The notes under the pieces: generated by a model
Seen by the model: the letters and a program-made list of their open reading frames with translations, nothing else
Database searches by the model: none
What the model was told of the DNA's origin: nothing
Assembly (NCBI GenBank): GCA_018714845.1
Contig: DVMR01000034.1
Coordinates: 1 to 36,645 of the forward strand
Length of the DNA: 36,645 nt
Origin: Candidatus Ventrousia excrementavium
GTDB taxonomy: Bacteria; Bacillota; Clostridia; Oscillospirales; Butyricicoccaceae
Direction: 5' to 3'
Translations under genes and position numbers: made by a program
Shown: positions 1 to 7,984 of the stretch, piece after piece
Position numbering within the stretch: the first letter of the stretch is position 1
Layout of the letters: the number at the start of each line of letters is the position of its first letter

Positions 1-42
1 CGCGTTTCTTCCTCTATATCAGCCCAGCCTGACAATAAAAAA

Positions 43-60
43 ACCGCTTGCGCGGTATTG
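43..60 (-). terminator. Terminator after the 31-aa ORF
   Basis: On the minus strand a short GC-rich hairpin (ACCGC, small loop, GCGGT) is followed directly by a run of seven T residues. It starts about 10 bases after the stop codon of the small ORF at 71-166, so it probably ends that transcript. The stem is short, but the T run is strong. Confidence 0.6.
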
Positions 61-70
61 TCCCTCTGGC

Positions 71-166
71 TTACTTCTCACTCACATAAGCGTCTTCATC
101 TCTGAAAATCAGCTCGTCGACGTCGTTGCTGCCATACAGGGGCGCAGTTTTCAGTTTGCTTAACAT
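71..166 (-). CDS. Small acidic protein, 31 aa, downstream of sigF
   Basis: This ORF encodes 31 residues starting MLSKLKTAPLYGSND and ending DAYVSEK. I do not recognise a family. The case for a real gene is its context: a strong AAAGGAGG ribosome binding site lies 5 bases before the ATG, a TATAAT-like -10 box lies upstream, and a T-rich hairpin terminator follows the stop. The product has many Asp and Glu residues, no membrane segment and no cysteine. It follows sigF on the same strand but is separated from it by a hairpin at 272-297. A sporulation role would be only a guess from position. It is too short for most gene callers. Confidence 0.55.
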   Translation of the reverse strand: MLSKLKTAPLYGSNDVDELIFRDEDAYVSEK

Positions 167-199
167 AGGTACCTCCTTTCTCTCCTCGCTTACACACAC

Positions 200-228
200 A
201 TTATATCTCAGTATATGTCCGTGTTCCA
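200..228 (-). promoter_or_regulatory. Candidate promoter of the 31-aa ORF
   Basis: A perfect TATAAT (200-205, minus strand) lies about 35 bases before the small ORF's start codon. Seventeen bases upstream is TGGAAC, a poor -35 match. A GCATC and a CATATAC a little further upstream faintly resemble forespore sigma-F/G promoter elements, but spacing and matches are too weak to assign a sigma factor. Confidence 0.35.
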
Positions 229-271
229 GCAGTGATGCGTGAAGATTCTGAAAAATTTCTGTAAACGAAAT

Positions 272-297
272 GCCTGTCCGGAAAAAGCCGGACAGGC
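272..297 (-). terminator. Hairpin after sigF
   Basis: A perfect 10-bp inverted repeat (GCCTGTCCGG / CCGGACAGGC) with a 6-base loop begins just after the sigF stop codon. The following bases (ATTTCGTTT on the minus strand) form only a broken T run. It is probably the spoIIA operon terminator, although partial read-through into the 31-aa ORF is possible. Confidence 0.65.
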
Positions 298-299
298 GT

Positions 300-1013
300 T
301 CATTCTGTCAATATCTCACGCAGCATGACAAGGGCCCGCCGTTCAACGCGCGACACCTGCACCTGGGACACGCCGAGGATGTCTGCCGCTTTCTGTTGCG
401 TCAGGTCGCGGAAAAACCGCAACGCCAGCACAGATCGCTCGAGCTCAGGTAGGTTCTCGAGCGCCTGGCGCAGTGCAATGTTTTCGACGAGCGCATCCTC
501 AGTGCTCTCGCCCAGAACATCCTTGAGCGTGAAGCCGTCCTCGCCCAGTTCGGCGTCCAGCGAAAAGGCACCTGCTCCCGCGCTTTCACACATGGCGACC
601 TCGTCGGGCGAAAGGCCTGTGGCCTCGCACAGGTCGCTCAAACGGACCTCGCCCCCCTTTTCGCTTTCCAACCGCACACGGGCCGCCCCGACGCGCACAG
701 CGTTTTCCTTAATGCTGCGGCTGACCTTAATCATGCCGTCGTCGCGCAGAAAGCGCTTGATTTCGCCGGCAATCTTGGGCACGGCATAAGTCGAAAGCTG
801 GGTGCCGTAAGCAGGGTCGTACCCCCGCACCGCCTTGATAAAGCCGATGCTGCCCAGCTGAAACAGGTCCTCGAGCTCGACGCCACGGCCCATAAAGCGC
901 CGCGCCACGCTCCAAATCAGGGTGGCATTCTGCTCGACCAGACGGCTGAGCTGCTCGTCGCTGCCGTCGTACAGAGGGTTTTCGCACGCAGCCGGCGCGT
1001 TTGCAGCCGTCAC
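300..1013 (-). CDS. sigF: RNA polymerase sigma-F factor (SpoIIAC)
   Basis: This is the 237-residue forespore-specific sigma factor of sporulation, the usual length for sigma-F. Region 2 is clear (DLFQLGSIGFIKAVRGYD, followed by the FDP-like PAYGTQLSTYAVPKIAGEI core that melts the -10 region). The C-terminal region 4 helix-turn-helix (LTQQKAADILGVSQVQVSRVERRAL region) recognises the -35. It is the last gene of spoIIAA-spoIIAB-sigF and its ATG overlaps the spoIIAB stop (ATGA), which implies translational coupling. In the family, SpoIIAB holds sigma-F inactive until asymmetric division. The neighbouring anti-sigma and anti-anti-sigma genes make sigma-F far more likely than sigma-G or sigma-B. 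Confidence 0.96.
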   Translation of the reverse strand: MTAANAPAACENPLYDGSDEQLSRLVEQNATLIWSVARRFMGRGVELEDLFQLGSIGFIKAVRGYDPAYGTQLSTYAVPKIAGEIKRFLRDDGMIKVSRSIKENAVRVGAARVRLESEKGGEVRLSDLCEATGLSPDEVAMCESAGAGAFSLDAELGEDGFTLKDVLGESTEDALVENIALRQALENLPELERSVLALRFFRDLTQQKAADILGVSQVQVSRVERRALVMLREILTE

Positions 1014-1459
1014 TTCGCGCTCCCCGACAGGCGCTGTGACAGCGCTTTCTGCATACGCACCGTCGTCCCCTTGCCGGGTGCAGAGCGCACACTCAGCTTG
1101 TCCATAAAGCTCTCCATAATGGTGAAGCCCATTCCGCTGCGCTCAGCGCCGCCCGTCGTGTAGAGCGGCGTGCGGGCGCGGGCGATGTCTTCGATGCCGC
1201 AGCCCTGATCGCGCACCATAATCTCGACAGTCGCCGGCTCGAGCAGCCGTACGGTCATGGTGACCGTGCCGACGCTGTCGCGGTAGCCGTGCACAATACA
1301 GTTGGTCACCGCTTCAGACACCGCCGTTTTAATGTCGTTGAGCTCGTCGAGCGTGGGGTCGAGCTGCGCGATAAAGGCAGCTGCTGACGCGCGCGCAAAC
1401 GATTCATTGTTGGACCGGCTGGGAAACCGCAAGGTAAAGCTGTTCATGACCTTTTTCAT
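1010..1459 (-). CDS. spoIIAB: Anti-sigma-F factor, serine kinase SpoIIAB
   Basis: This 149-residue GHKL-fold ATPase binds sigma-F and phosphorylates SpoIIAA. The Bergerat ATP-binding motifs are visible: the N box (AVSEAVTNCIVHGY, residues about 46-59), the G1 box (VRDQGCGIED) and the G2 region (GGAERSGMGFTIMESF). The ATG at 1459 is preceded by GGGAGA at suitable spacing. An internal ATG four codons later has its AAAAAGG too close to serve. It lies 17 bases after spoIIAA and overlaps sigF by 4 bases. Known role: in the predivisional cell it traps sigma-F, and it releases sigma-F in the forespore when dephosphorylated SpoIIAA binds it. Confidence 0.96.
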   Translation of the reverse strand: MKKVMNSFTLRFPSRSNNESFARASAAAFIAQLDPTLDELNDIKTAVSEAVTNCIVHGYRDSVGTVTMTVRLLEPATVEIMVRDQGCGIEDIARARTPLYTTGGAERSGMGFTIMESFMDKLSVRSAPGKGTTVRMQKALSQRLSGSAK

Positions 1460-1476
1460 TATGTATCTCTCCCTGT

Positions 1477-1782
1477 TTAAATAAAGGATATGAGCTTGTC
1501 CAGTCCGGCGGCGTCAAGAACCCGCCTGGCCTGCTTGCGCGCTCCGCGCACGCAAAAGTGCCCACCTGCCGCCTGGCAGGCCTGAAAGGTGCGCAGCACA
1601 ACGGCGATGCCCGAGCTGTCCATAAACCCCACATCGCTCAGGTCAAGCACCACAGACCGCGGCACCCCCTCGCCGATACTCTCGCCGATAACGCGCATGG
1701 CGGTCAGCGCCTCGTGGTGTCCCAGCTCGCCCGACAGGGCGATGCACAGGGCATTGCCCTCGTGTTTCTGCACAATCTCCAT
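1477..1782 (-). CDS. spoIIAA: Anti-sigma-F factor antagonist SpoIIAA
   Basis: This 101-residue STAS-domain protein is the first gene of the spoIIA operon. The phosphorylation loop FMDSSGIAV is present at about residues 53-61, and its central Ser corresponds to Ser58 of the Bacillus protein, the target of SpoIIAB kinase and SpoIIE phosphatase. A STAS core (VVLDLSDV strand, C-terminal helix) precedes and follows it. The ATG has AGAGGTGAG upstream at good spacing. No convincing sigma-H promoter was found in the short gap after the folC terminator. Confidence 0.95.
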   Translation of the reverse strand: MEIVQKHEGNALCIALSGELGHHEALTAMRVIGESIGEGVPRSVVLDLSDVGFMDSSGIAVVLRTFQACQAAGGHFCVRGARKQARRVLDAAGLDKLISFI

Positions 1783-1834
1783 TTATCTCACCTCTGATCG
1801 CCTGGCCCGGCTGGGCCTGTCCTTTTTTGTGCAT

Positions 1835-1874
1835 AAAAAATACCGGTGCGTCCCGCAGGACACACCAGTATTTT
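1835..1874 (-). terminator. Terminator after folC
   Basis: A 17-bp stem with a 4-base loop starts 22 bases after the folC stop codon and ends in six T residues on the minus strand. Two positions pair as G-U only when read as minus-strand RNA and would be A-C mismatches on the plus strand, so it acts in the minus direction. It separates valS-folC from spoIIA. Confidence 0.88.
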
Positions 1875-1896
1875 ACAAAAAAACGGCTGTCGGTTT

Positions 1897-3189
1897 TCAG
1901 CGAACGGCGTCGGCAGTTTCCTGAAATGCACGCTTGCAGTCGCCAATCATATAAAGAGAGCCGCAGGCGATGACAACATCGTCCGCTCCGGCTGCCGCGA
2001 CAGCGTCGCGCGCGGCCTGCATGGGGTCGGGCTGCACCCGCACATCAGAACACATCTGCGATGCGGCAGCAGCAGCCTCTGCGGCGCTGAGGGCGCGGGG
2101 CGAGTCAGGCTGCGCGGCGATAAACACGTTGCTGCGCGAAGCCACCTCGCCGATACAGTGCCTGTAGTCTTTGTCGCTCACCATGCCCATGACAGTCACG
2201 ACCCGCCGCCCCGCAAAAAACTCGTCCATTGCGCGGCACAGCTGGGCGACAGCGTCAGGATTATGCGCCCCATCGATCATGCACAGCGGCGAGCGCCGCA
2301 CCACCTCGAGCCGGCCGCCAAAATGGGTATTTGCCAGCCCCCACTGCACTGCGTCCTGCGGAATACGCCAGCCCCTGGTACGCAGCTCCTCGCAGATGGA
2401 GAGCACCGTCAGGGCGTTATAAATCTGGTACTCGCCGCGCATGGAGATGTGGTATTCCTCTCCCCTGTAGCGGATGTGCGAGCCGTCAAAGCCGCTTTGC
2501 AGCACGGTCAGCTGTGACAAATCCGGAATATTGGGGCTGATTCCCTTTTCCGCGCAGATACGCTTCACAACGGCGAGAGCCTCGTCGTCGAGCAGCGGAT
2601 AAACGGCGGCACGGCTCCCCTCTTTGAGGATTCCGCATTTTTCAAAGGCAATCTCGGCCGTCGTATTGCCGAGAATGTGGGTGTGGTCCAGTGAAATGGA
2701 CAAAATAGCCGCACAGTCCGGCGCGTCGATGACGTTGGTACTGTCAAACCGGCCACCCAGACCGACTTCAAAAACAACGATGTCACACCCGCGGTCAGCA
2801 AACCAGCGCAGCGCCAGCGCTGTTACGATCTCGAACTCAGTCGGTTCGGCGCCTTCCTGTTTCATCTGCGCTATCAGGGGCAGCATACATTCCAGCGTGT
2901 CTGCCAGCTCCTGCGGCGGAATCATTTCACCATTGATCTGCATCCGCTCGCGAAAATCGAGCACAAAGGGCGAGATGAACATGCCGGTTTTATATCCCGC
3001 CCTTTGCAGGATATTGGCTGTCATCGCCACGGTGCTGCCTTTGCCGTTGGTGCCGGCGACGTGGACAAAGTGCAGGCTGTCCTGCGGCCGGCCCAGCAGG
3101 TCGCACAGACGCCGTATGCGCTCCAGCCCCAGCTGCGAACCCAGCCGGGTCGCAGTGTGGATAATCGAAAGGGCCTCCTGATATTCCAT
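1897..3189 (-). CDS. folC: Dihydrofolate synthase / folylpolyglutamate synthase
   Basis: This 430-residue Mur-ligase-family enzyme adds glutamate to folates (and possibly to dihydropteroate) using ATP. The P-loop HVAGTNGKGS is at residues 43-52, followed by the family signature TGMFISPFVLDFRERMQING (residues about 68-87). Later motifs include a Mur-ligase strand with FEVGLGGRFDSTN and the C-terminal domain DGAHNPDA. The reading frame extends upstream into valS, but the ATG at 3189 with AAAGGAG 8 bases before it is the natural start and gives the normal family length. It lies 10 bases after the valS stop, the ribosome binding site overlapping the end of valS, so the two are co-transcribed. The valS-folC pairing is common in Firmicutes. 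Confidence 0.95.
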   Translation of the reverse strand: MEYQEALSIIHTATRLGSQLGLERIRRLCDLLGRPQDSLHFVHVAGTNGKGSTVAMTANILQRAGYKTGMFISPFVLDFRERMQINGEMIPPQELADTLECMLPLIAQMKQEGAEPTEFEIVTALALRWFADRGCDIVVFEVGLGGRFDSTNVIDAPDCAAILSISLDHTHILGNTTAEIAFEKCGILKEGSRAAVYPLLDDEALAVVKRICAEKGISPNIPDLSQLTVLQSGFDGSHIRYRGEEYHISMRGEYQIYNALTVLSICEELRTRGWRIPQDAVQWGLANTHFGGRLEVVRRSPLCMIDGAHNPDAVAQLCRAMDEFFAGRRVVTVMGMVSDKDYRHCIGEVASRSNVFIAAQPDSPRALSAAEAAAAASQMCSDVRVQPDPMQAARDAVAAAGADDVVIACGSLYMIGDCKRAFQETADAVR

Positions 3190-3199
3190 GGCTTCTCCT

Positions 3200-5833
3200 T
3201 TACAGCTGGCGCAGGCTCTCTTCCAGCCGGGCCTGCAGCTCCTGCAGCTTGCGGCGGCGCTCTTTTTCACCCTCGACGACCTGAGCGGGCGCTTTCTGCA
3301 CAAATTTCTCGTTTTGCAATTTCTGGTCGATGCGGGTAATCTGCCCCAGGACATTGTCCAGCTCTTTTTGCAGGCGCTGGCGTTCTTTTTCCATGTCGAC
3401 CAAATCGCTCATGGGCATATAGACCCGGGCCGTGCCGGCGACAACCGACACCATGCCCGCCGTATCTTCCGGTGCTTCGGCCAGCACCGTGACATGCGAA
3501 CCATAGGCCAGTTTTTTCAAAACCGGCTCTGCCTCGCGATACAGCTCGCCGCGGGCCGTGACGACAATCAGCTCGGCGCGGCGCGTGGGCGGCACATTCA
3601 TCTCGGCGCGGCGCGCGCGGATGGCACGGATGACGTCCATAATGCCCTCCATATCGCCGCACTCGCTGGCAAAGCACAGTTTTTCGTCATACTGCGGCCA
3701 CTGCGACACCATGATCGAGCTGTCCGCGCCCTTGAGTCCCTGCCACACCTGCTCGGTGATATAAGGCATAAAGGGGTGCAAAAGCTGCATGACGCCGGTC
3801 AGCACATGGCCAAGCACGCGCTGTGCCTGCTCGGACGCCGCGGGGTCGGCATCTGCGCCCAGACGGGGCTTGCACAGCTCGATATACCAGTCGCAGAAGC
3901 TGTCCCAGATAAAGGAATACAGCTTGTCGGCCGCAACACCCAGCTCAAACCTGTCAAGGTTGTCGGTCACCTCACGCACCAGCTCGTTATAGCGGTGCAG
4001 AATCCATTTATCCTCCAGGCTCAGCGTCTCAGGCAGGGTGAAGTCGGGCACCGTCAGATTCATGAGCACAAAGCGTGATGCATTCCAGATCTTGTTGCAG
4101 AAGTTGCGGTTGCTCTCAACCTTTTCAACCGAAAAGCGGATGTCGTTGCCCGGGCTGTTACCGGTGACCAATGTGAAGCGCAGCGCATCGGCGCCGTATT
4201 GGTCGATGATCTCGAGCGGGTCGATGCCGTTGCCCAGACTTTTTGACATTTTGCGGCCCTGGCCGTCACGCACGAGGCCGTGGATATAGACTGTCTTGAA
4301 GGGACGCTCGTGCATGTGCTCCATGGCCGAGAAAATCATGCGCGCCACCCAGAAAAAGATGATGTCATAGCCCGTGACGAGCACGTCGGTCGGGTAGAAA
4401 TACTCGAGTTCCGGTGTCTTTTCCGGCCAGCCGAGAGTAGAAAACGGCCACAGCGCCGAGCTGAACCAGGTGTCCAGCACGTCCTCATCCTGGCGGATGT
4501 TGGAGCTGCCGCACTTGGGACACCGGGTCACCGGCGTTTTGCTGACCTCCATGTGCCCGCAGTCGTCACAGTAGTAAGCGGGAATCTGATGTCCCCACCA
4601 CAGCTGGCGCGAAATGCACCAGTCGTGGACATTTTCCATCCAGTTGGTGTAAGTTTTGGTGAATCGCTCAGGGACAAAACGAACCTCTCCGTCCTCGACG
4701 ACGCGGATAGCCTCTTTGGCAAGCGGCGCCATTTTGACGAACCACTGCGCCGATGTCATGGGCTCGACGTCCGTATGGCAGCGGTAGCAGGTGCCGACAT
4801 TGTGGGTGTAGTCCTCGGTCTTGACCAGGTATCCCTGCGCTTCCAGGTCGCGGACAATCGCCTTGCGGCACTCCAGACGATCCATGCCCTGATACGGCCC
4901 GCCGTTTTCGTTGACTTTGCCGTCCTCGTCGAGCACCAGAATGAACTCAAGATTGTGGCGCTGGCCCATTTCAAAATCGTTGGGGTCGTGGCACGGCGTC
5001 ACCTTGACGCAACCGGTGCCGAAGTCCATCTCAACATACTCATCGGCAAAAATGGGGATTGCGCGGTTCATAATGGGCAGAATGGCCCGCTTGCCAATCA
5101 GGTGCTGATAGCGCTCATCTTTGGGGTTGACGGCGATGCCGGTGTCGCCCATCATGGTTTCGGGGCGGGTCGTGGCGATGACCAGATATTCGTCTGTGCC
5201 CTCGATGGGGTAGCGCACATGCCACAAATGGCCCGGCTTTTCGACGTACTCGACCTCTGCGTCAGACAGCGCGGTGCGGCAGTGGGGGCACCAGTTGATG
5301 ATTCGGCTTCCCTTATAAATCAGGCCTTTGTTATACAGGTCGACAAAGACCTCCTTGACGGCATTTGAAAGTCCCTCGTCCATGGTAAAACGCAGGCGCC
5401 GCCAGTCACACGATGACCCCATCTTGTGCAGCTGGCTCAGAATACGCGAGCCGTATTTGTCCTTCCAGTCCCAGACGCGGCGGACAAACTCCTCGCGCCC
5501 CAGGTCGTAGCGTGTCAGGCCCTCTTCTTTGCGCAGCGCCTCTTCGACCTTGATCTGCGTGGCGATGCCGGCGTGGTCTGTGCCGGGCAGCCACAGCGCT
5601 TCGTACCCCTGCATGCGCTTGAAGCGAATGAGGGTATCCTGCAGTGTCTCGTCAAAGGCATGGCCCATATGCAGCTGCCCCGTGACGTTGGGGGGCGGGA
5701 TAACAATGGTAAAGGGCTTTTTGTCAGGGTTGACCTCAGCGTTGAAAAAGCCGCTCTCTTCCCAGTACTGGTAAAGCCTGTCTTCGCACTCATGCGGGTC
5801 ATAGGTCTTGGGCAGTTCACGTCGCTGGCTCAT
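3200..5833 (-). CDS. valS: Valine-tRNA ligase
   Basis: This 877-residue class I aminoacyl-tRNA synthetase charges tRNA-Val. The HIGH motif appears as HMGH (residues 55-58) within [14 protein letters not shown], and the KMSKS motif ([10 protein letters not shown]) is near residue 527. An editing domain lies between them. Two CxxC pairs (YYCDDCGH and CPKCGS) mark the zinc-binding insertion found in this type. The C-terminal tail ([18 protein letters not shown] onward) is the ValS coiled coil that contacts tRNA. The frame continues upstream through the leader, but the ATG at 5833 follows CAGGAGG and starts the conserved N terminus. Expression is controlled by the T-box leader directly upstream. 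Confidence 0.97.
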   Translation of the reverse strand: MSQRRELPKTYDPHECEDRLYQYWEESGFFNAEVNPDKKPFTIVIPPPNVTGQLHMGHAFDETLQDTLIRFKRMQGYEALWLPGTDHAGIATQIKVEEALRKEEGLTRYDLGREEFVRRVWDWKDKYGSRILSQLHKMGSSCDWRRLRFTMDEGLSNAVKEVFVDLYNKGLIYKGSRIINWCPHCRTALSDAEVEYVEKPGHLWHVRYPIEGTDEYLVIATTRPETMMGDTGIAVNPKDERYQHLIGKRAILPIMNRAIPIFADEYVEMDFGTGCVKVTPCHDPNDFEMGQRHNLEFILVLDEDGKVNENGGPYQGMDRLECRKAIVRDLEAQGYLVKTEDYTHNVGTCYRCHTDVEPMTSAQWFVKMAPLAKEAIRVVEDGEVRFVPERFTKTYTNWMENVHDWCISRQLWWGHQIPAYYCDDCGHMEVSKTPVTRCPKCGSSNIRQDEDVLDTWFSSALWPFSTLGWPEKTPELEYFYPTDVLVTGYDIIFFWVARMIFSAMEHMHERPFKTVYIHGLVRDGQGRKMSKSLGNGIDPLEIIDQYGADALRFTLVTGNSPGNDIRFSVEKVESNRNFCNKIWNASRFVLMNLTVPDFTLPETLSLEDKWILHRYNELVREVTDNLDRFELGVAADKLYSFIWDSFCDWYIELCKPRLGADADPAASEQAQRVLGHVLTGVMQLLHPFMPYITEQVWQGLKGADSSIMVSQWPQYDEKLCFASECGDMEGIMDVIRAIRARRAEMNVPPTRRAELIVVTARGELYREAEPVLKKLAYGSHVTVLAEAPEDTAGMVSVVAGTARVYMPMSDLVDMEKERQRLQKELDNVLGQITRIDQKLQNEKFVQKAPAQVVEGEKERRRKLQELQARLEESLRQL

Positions 5834-6142
5834 GATGCTTCCTCCTGTATCTTCAAGTTTTTTATTCTGTGTCAGCGGCCGCCGAAAAAACAAAAAGGCT
5901 TCGTCCCACATCTGGGACGAAGCCTTGAACATGCTCCGCGGTACCACCCAACTTCGCGCCGACGGCGCGCACTCCGGGCGCAGACACGCCCTGCTCCTTA
6001 ACGCGGAAAACGGCACAGCCTACTCTGGTTCAGCCTGCAGCTCGGGGACGACCTTGGGCTCGGCTCTCACGAGTGCTTACACCAGCCGCACTCTCTCTGC
6101 GCATCAAAACCGGCTTACTCCTGCCCGTCATCGCTTTTAATT
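5834..6142 (-). promoter_or_regulatory. T-box leader (valine) of valS-folC
   Basis: The transcribed leader carries the T-box sequence TGGGTGGTACCGCGG (minus strand of 5936-5950). Its bulge reads UGGU, complementary to the ACCA end of an uncharged tRNA-Val. Downstream is a 14-bp terminator hairpin (5895-5926) ending in a T-rich run. The stem I region contains AGTA (about 6116-6119) and, on the opposite side, AGAGTAGG, which offers GTA (6021-6023), a valine codon, as specifier. Uncharged tRNA-Val should stabilise the antiterminator and allow valS-folC transcription. The family assignment is secure, the exact specifier triplet less so. Confidence 0.92.
5884..5926 (-). terminator. T-box regulated terminator of valS
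   Basis: Perfect 14-bp inverted repeat (AAGGCTTCGTCCCA and its complement) with a 4-base loop, followed on the minus strand by a T-rich run (TTTGTTTTTT). It is the mutually exclusive partner of the T-box antiterminator. Confidence 0.92.
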
Positions 6143-6148
6143 AAAGGT

Positions 6149-6177
6149 ATTATACGCACAATCCGGCGGTTTGTCAA
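6149..6177 (-). promoter_or_regulatory. Promoter of the valS T-box leader
   Basis: A perfect consensus housekeeping promoter: TTGACA (6172-6177) and TATAAT (6149-6154) separated by 17 bases, on the minus strand. Transcription should begin near 6142. The -35 box lies only 7 bases beyond the stop codon of the DUF1177 gene, with no terminator between. Confidence 0.93.
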
Positions 6178-6184
6178 GGGATAA

Positions 6185-7123
6185 TCAACTGCGGCCCTTG
6201 GTCTGGAAGTGCTCCATGCCGCCATACAGCTTTTGAATGAGCGCAAACTCCTCTTTATCGTACAAGGCGCACTGGCCGCGGGTAAAGGCCTTGGCCACTT
6301 CAACCATAAAGCGGGCCGCTGACTCACAGTCGTCAAAATGGCAGGCGCCGGTGGCGCAGCCCGGCACCGCCGTCTCGGTTGTGATGGCGACGCCGACGAC
6401 CGGAGCGCTGGTCGCCGTTGCAGGCTGCAAAATGCTGTTCAAGTGATAAAGTCCGTTGCCATAGGGTGTGATATCCTGCTGCGAAAGGGCAAAGACCAGC
6501 GGCAGGCGGCCGGTGGTAATCTGCATCAGGTCGAGCAGGTCATCGCTGACCTTGAGGATGTACCCCTGCTTGACAGTCGGTGAAATGGCAAAGCCGCGCG
6601 CATTGATGATGCGGTTGCCCTTGGTCGTGTCGACGACCAGAATACCGTCAAGGTCGGCGCTGACCTCTTCCTGATTAACCTGGAACATCTCAACAGGCGA
6701 GCCCATAAAGGGGACCGGATCGTGGGGCTGGGTCGGCGCGTCGGGGCAGACGTGGGTCGAGATAAAAACGTCGCCTTCCAGAACGTCGCCCTTTTCCTGC
6801 ATATCGAGCAGTTTGGCGGCACAGGCCAGCGCAACCAGAGCGCCGTCGCCGTCCGACACAAAGCCGAGCCGCTCCGGGCGCGCGCCCAGACCGCCCAGAC
6901 GCCCGAGCAGACCGATGGTCGGGGCACTGCCGCCCGAAGACTTGCCGTTTTTGCCGGGAATAGTCACCTTAACCATATCGGTTCCGCCCTTGGGGCCCTG
7001 CAGGCGATTGACTGTAACACGGCAGTCAGCGCGAATGGAGCGCAAGTAATCGGCCACCATCTGCCCGCTGGCGTCGGCGCGGTCCAAAAGCTCATAAATA
7101 TTGATGATTTCACGCAAAAGCAT
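6185..7123 (-). CDS. DUF1177 family protein
   Basis: This 312-residue protein resembles the DUF1177 family, whose members start with the LLREIINIYELLD type of helix and contain GGTDMVKVTIPG and FISTHVCPDAPTQPHDPVPFMGSPV blocks as seen here. The biochemical function is unknown. The His- and Asp-rich central block (residues about 140-165) could bind a metal or ligand. No signal peptide or membrane segment is visible. The ATG at 7123 follows AGGAGG at 7 bases. The longer upstream reading frame includes promoter sequence and is not used. It is transcribed divergently from the DUF969-DUF979-pcp operon, which suggests a shared pathway in peptide or pyroglutamate use. That link is inference. Confidence 0.8.
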   Translation of the reverse strand: MLLREIINIYELLDRADASGQMVADYLRSIRADCRVTVNRLQGPKGGTDMVKVTIPGKNGKSSGGSAPTIGLLGRLGGLGARPERLGFVSDGDGALVALACAAKLLDMQEKGDVLEGDVFISTHVCPDAPTQPHDPVPFMGSPVEMFQVNQEEVSADLDGILVVDTTKGNRIINARGFAISPTVKQGYILKVSDDLLDLMQITTGRLPLVFALSQQDITPYGNGLYHLNSILQPATATSAPVVGVAITTETAVPGCATGACHFDDCESAARFMVEVAKAFTRGQCALYDKEEFALIQKLYGGMEHFQTKGRS

Positions 7124-7153
7124 GGGACATCCTCCTATCTTTCTGATGTCCCT

Positions 7154-7182
7154 ATCATACCACGCGGCGCGGTGCTTGACAA
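7154..7182 (-). promoter_or_regulatory. Promoter of the DUF1177 gene
   Basis: On the minus strand TTGTCA (7177-7182) and TATGAT (7154-7159) are separated by exactly 17 bases, and the -10 lies about 30 bases before the ATG at 7123. The -35 overlaps the first of two tandem 15-base repeats that also carry plus-strand -35 boxes. Confidence 0.8.
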
Positions 7183-7205
7183 TTCTTTTCTTGACAATTC
7201 TTTTT
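7176..7205 (+). repeat. Tandem 15-bp direct repeat in divergent promoter
   Basis: Two adjacent copies of TTGACAATTCTTTT plus one variable base (7176-7190 and 7191-7205) sit between the DUF1177 gene and the DUF969 operon. Each copy includes a perfect plus-strand TTGACA box, and its complement supplies TTGTCA for the minus strand. They could be regulator sites or duplicated -35 elements. Confidence 0.75.
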
Positions 7206-7219
7206 ATGACAGGCATACT
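7191..7219 (+). promoter_or_regulatory. Candidate promoter of DUF969-DUF979-pcp
   Basis: TTGACA (7191-7196), 17 bases, then CATACT (7214-7219), a four of six match to the -10 consensus. It leaves a leader of roughly 80 bases before the DUF969 start. The -35 is in the second tandem repeat copy. Confidence 0.6.
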
Positions 7220-7303
7220 GAAAGCAGGCTTTTTCAAGGCATACGCCGCGCATTTTGGCACAGACTAGCTGTATCCCTTATTTTCTGTGCAAGGAGCGTT
7301 GCT

Positions 7304-7984
7304 ATGCAAGCGATCAAGCTGATCGGCGTGCTCATCATCATTGTGGGCTTTGCCTTAAAAAAAGATACCCTGGCCACCGTCGTCGTGGCCGGCATTGCCA
7401 CGGGTCTTGCCGCCCGCATGGGGCTGATGGACATTTTATCCACACTGGGTTCGGCCTTTTTGTCACAGCGTCTGGCGACGCTGTTCATCCTGACTCTGCC
7501 AGCCGTTGGACTGTGCGAGCGCTATGGCCTGCGCGACAAGGCGACCGACTTTATCAGCCGTCTTAAAAGCGCTACCACCGGCCGCGTTTTGTCGTTTTAC
7601 CTGCTGGCGCGCTCCCTGGCGTCAGCCGCTTCGCTGCGCGTCAGCGGACATCCGCAGTTCGTCCGGCCTCTCGTCGCACCCATGGCCCTCGGCGCGGCCA
7701 AAGCGCTCTTTGGCCGCGTACCGGAGCGCGCTGAGGATGAAATCAAGGCGCACTGCGCCGCTGCTGACAACTACGGCAACTTTTTCGCCCAAAACTGCTT
7801 TATCGGCGCTTCCGGCACCATGCTGATTGCCACGACGCTCAGCGAACTGGGTTACGCCGCCGACCCGCTGCACATTGCCGCTGCCAGCGTACCAGTCGCC
7901 GTCGCTGCCGTACTGCTCGGCAGCGCGTCCAACCTGCTCTTTGACCGGCGGCTGGGCCGTCTGTGTACGGGGGGCCGGAAATGA
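7304..7984 (+). CDS. DUF969 family membrane protein, probable transporter half
   Basis: This 226-residue hydrophobic protein has about six membrane segments, starting at residues 4-18 and 21-46. The motif NYGNFFAQNCFIGASGT (residues 156-172) resembles the re-entrant GxxGT elements of ion-transporter superfamily permeases. It matches the DUF969 family, which is regularly found with DUF979. The start at 7304 follows AAGGAG at 7 bases. A much longer in-frame extension covers the promoter and is not used. Its stop overlaps the DUF979 start (ATGA), so the two are coupled in translation and probably form one complex. Substrate is unknown. The pcp gene downstream suggests pyroglutamate or pyroglutamyl peptides. 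Confidence 0.82.
   Translation: MQAIKLIGVLIIIVGFALKKDTLATVVVAGIATGLAARMGLMDILSTLGSAFLSQRLATLFILTLPAVGLCERYGLRDKATDFISRLKSATTGRVLSFYLLARSLASAASLRVSGHPQFVRPLVAPMALGAAKALFGRVPERAEDEIKAHCAAADNYGNFFAQNCFIGASGTMLIATTLSELGYAADPLHIAAASVPVAVAAVLLGSASNLLFDRRLGRLCTGGRK

Noticed and set aside
325-789. Plus-strand ORF over sigF
   Set aside because: It is an opposite-strand shadow of sigF, with no ribosome binding site and low-complexity Arg/Ser-rich product typical of antisense frames in GC-rich DNA.
1783-1834. Sigma-H promoter for spoIIA
   Set aside because: AAAGGACAG resembles the -35 element, but no matching -10 is found at the right distance.
4280-5368. 362-codon plus-strand ORF inside valS
   Set aside because: Long antisense frame caused by GC-rich codon bias. 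The minus-strand valS has all catalytic motifs.
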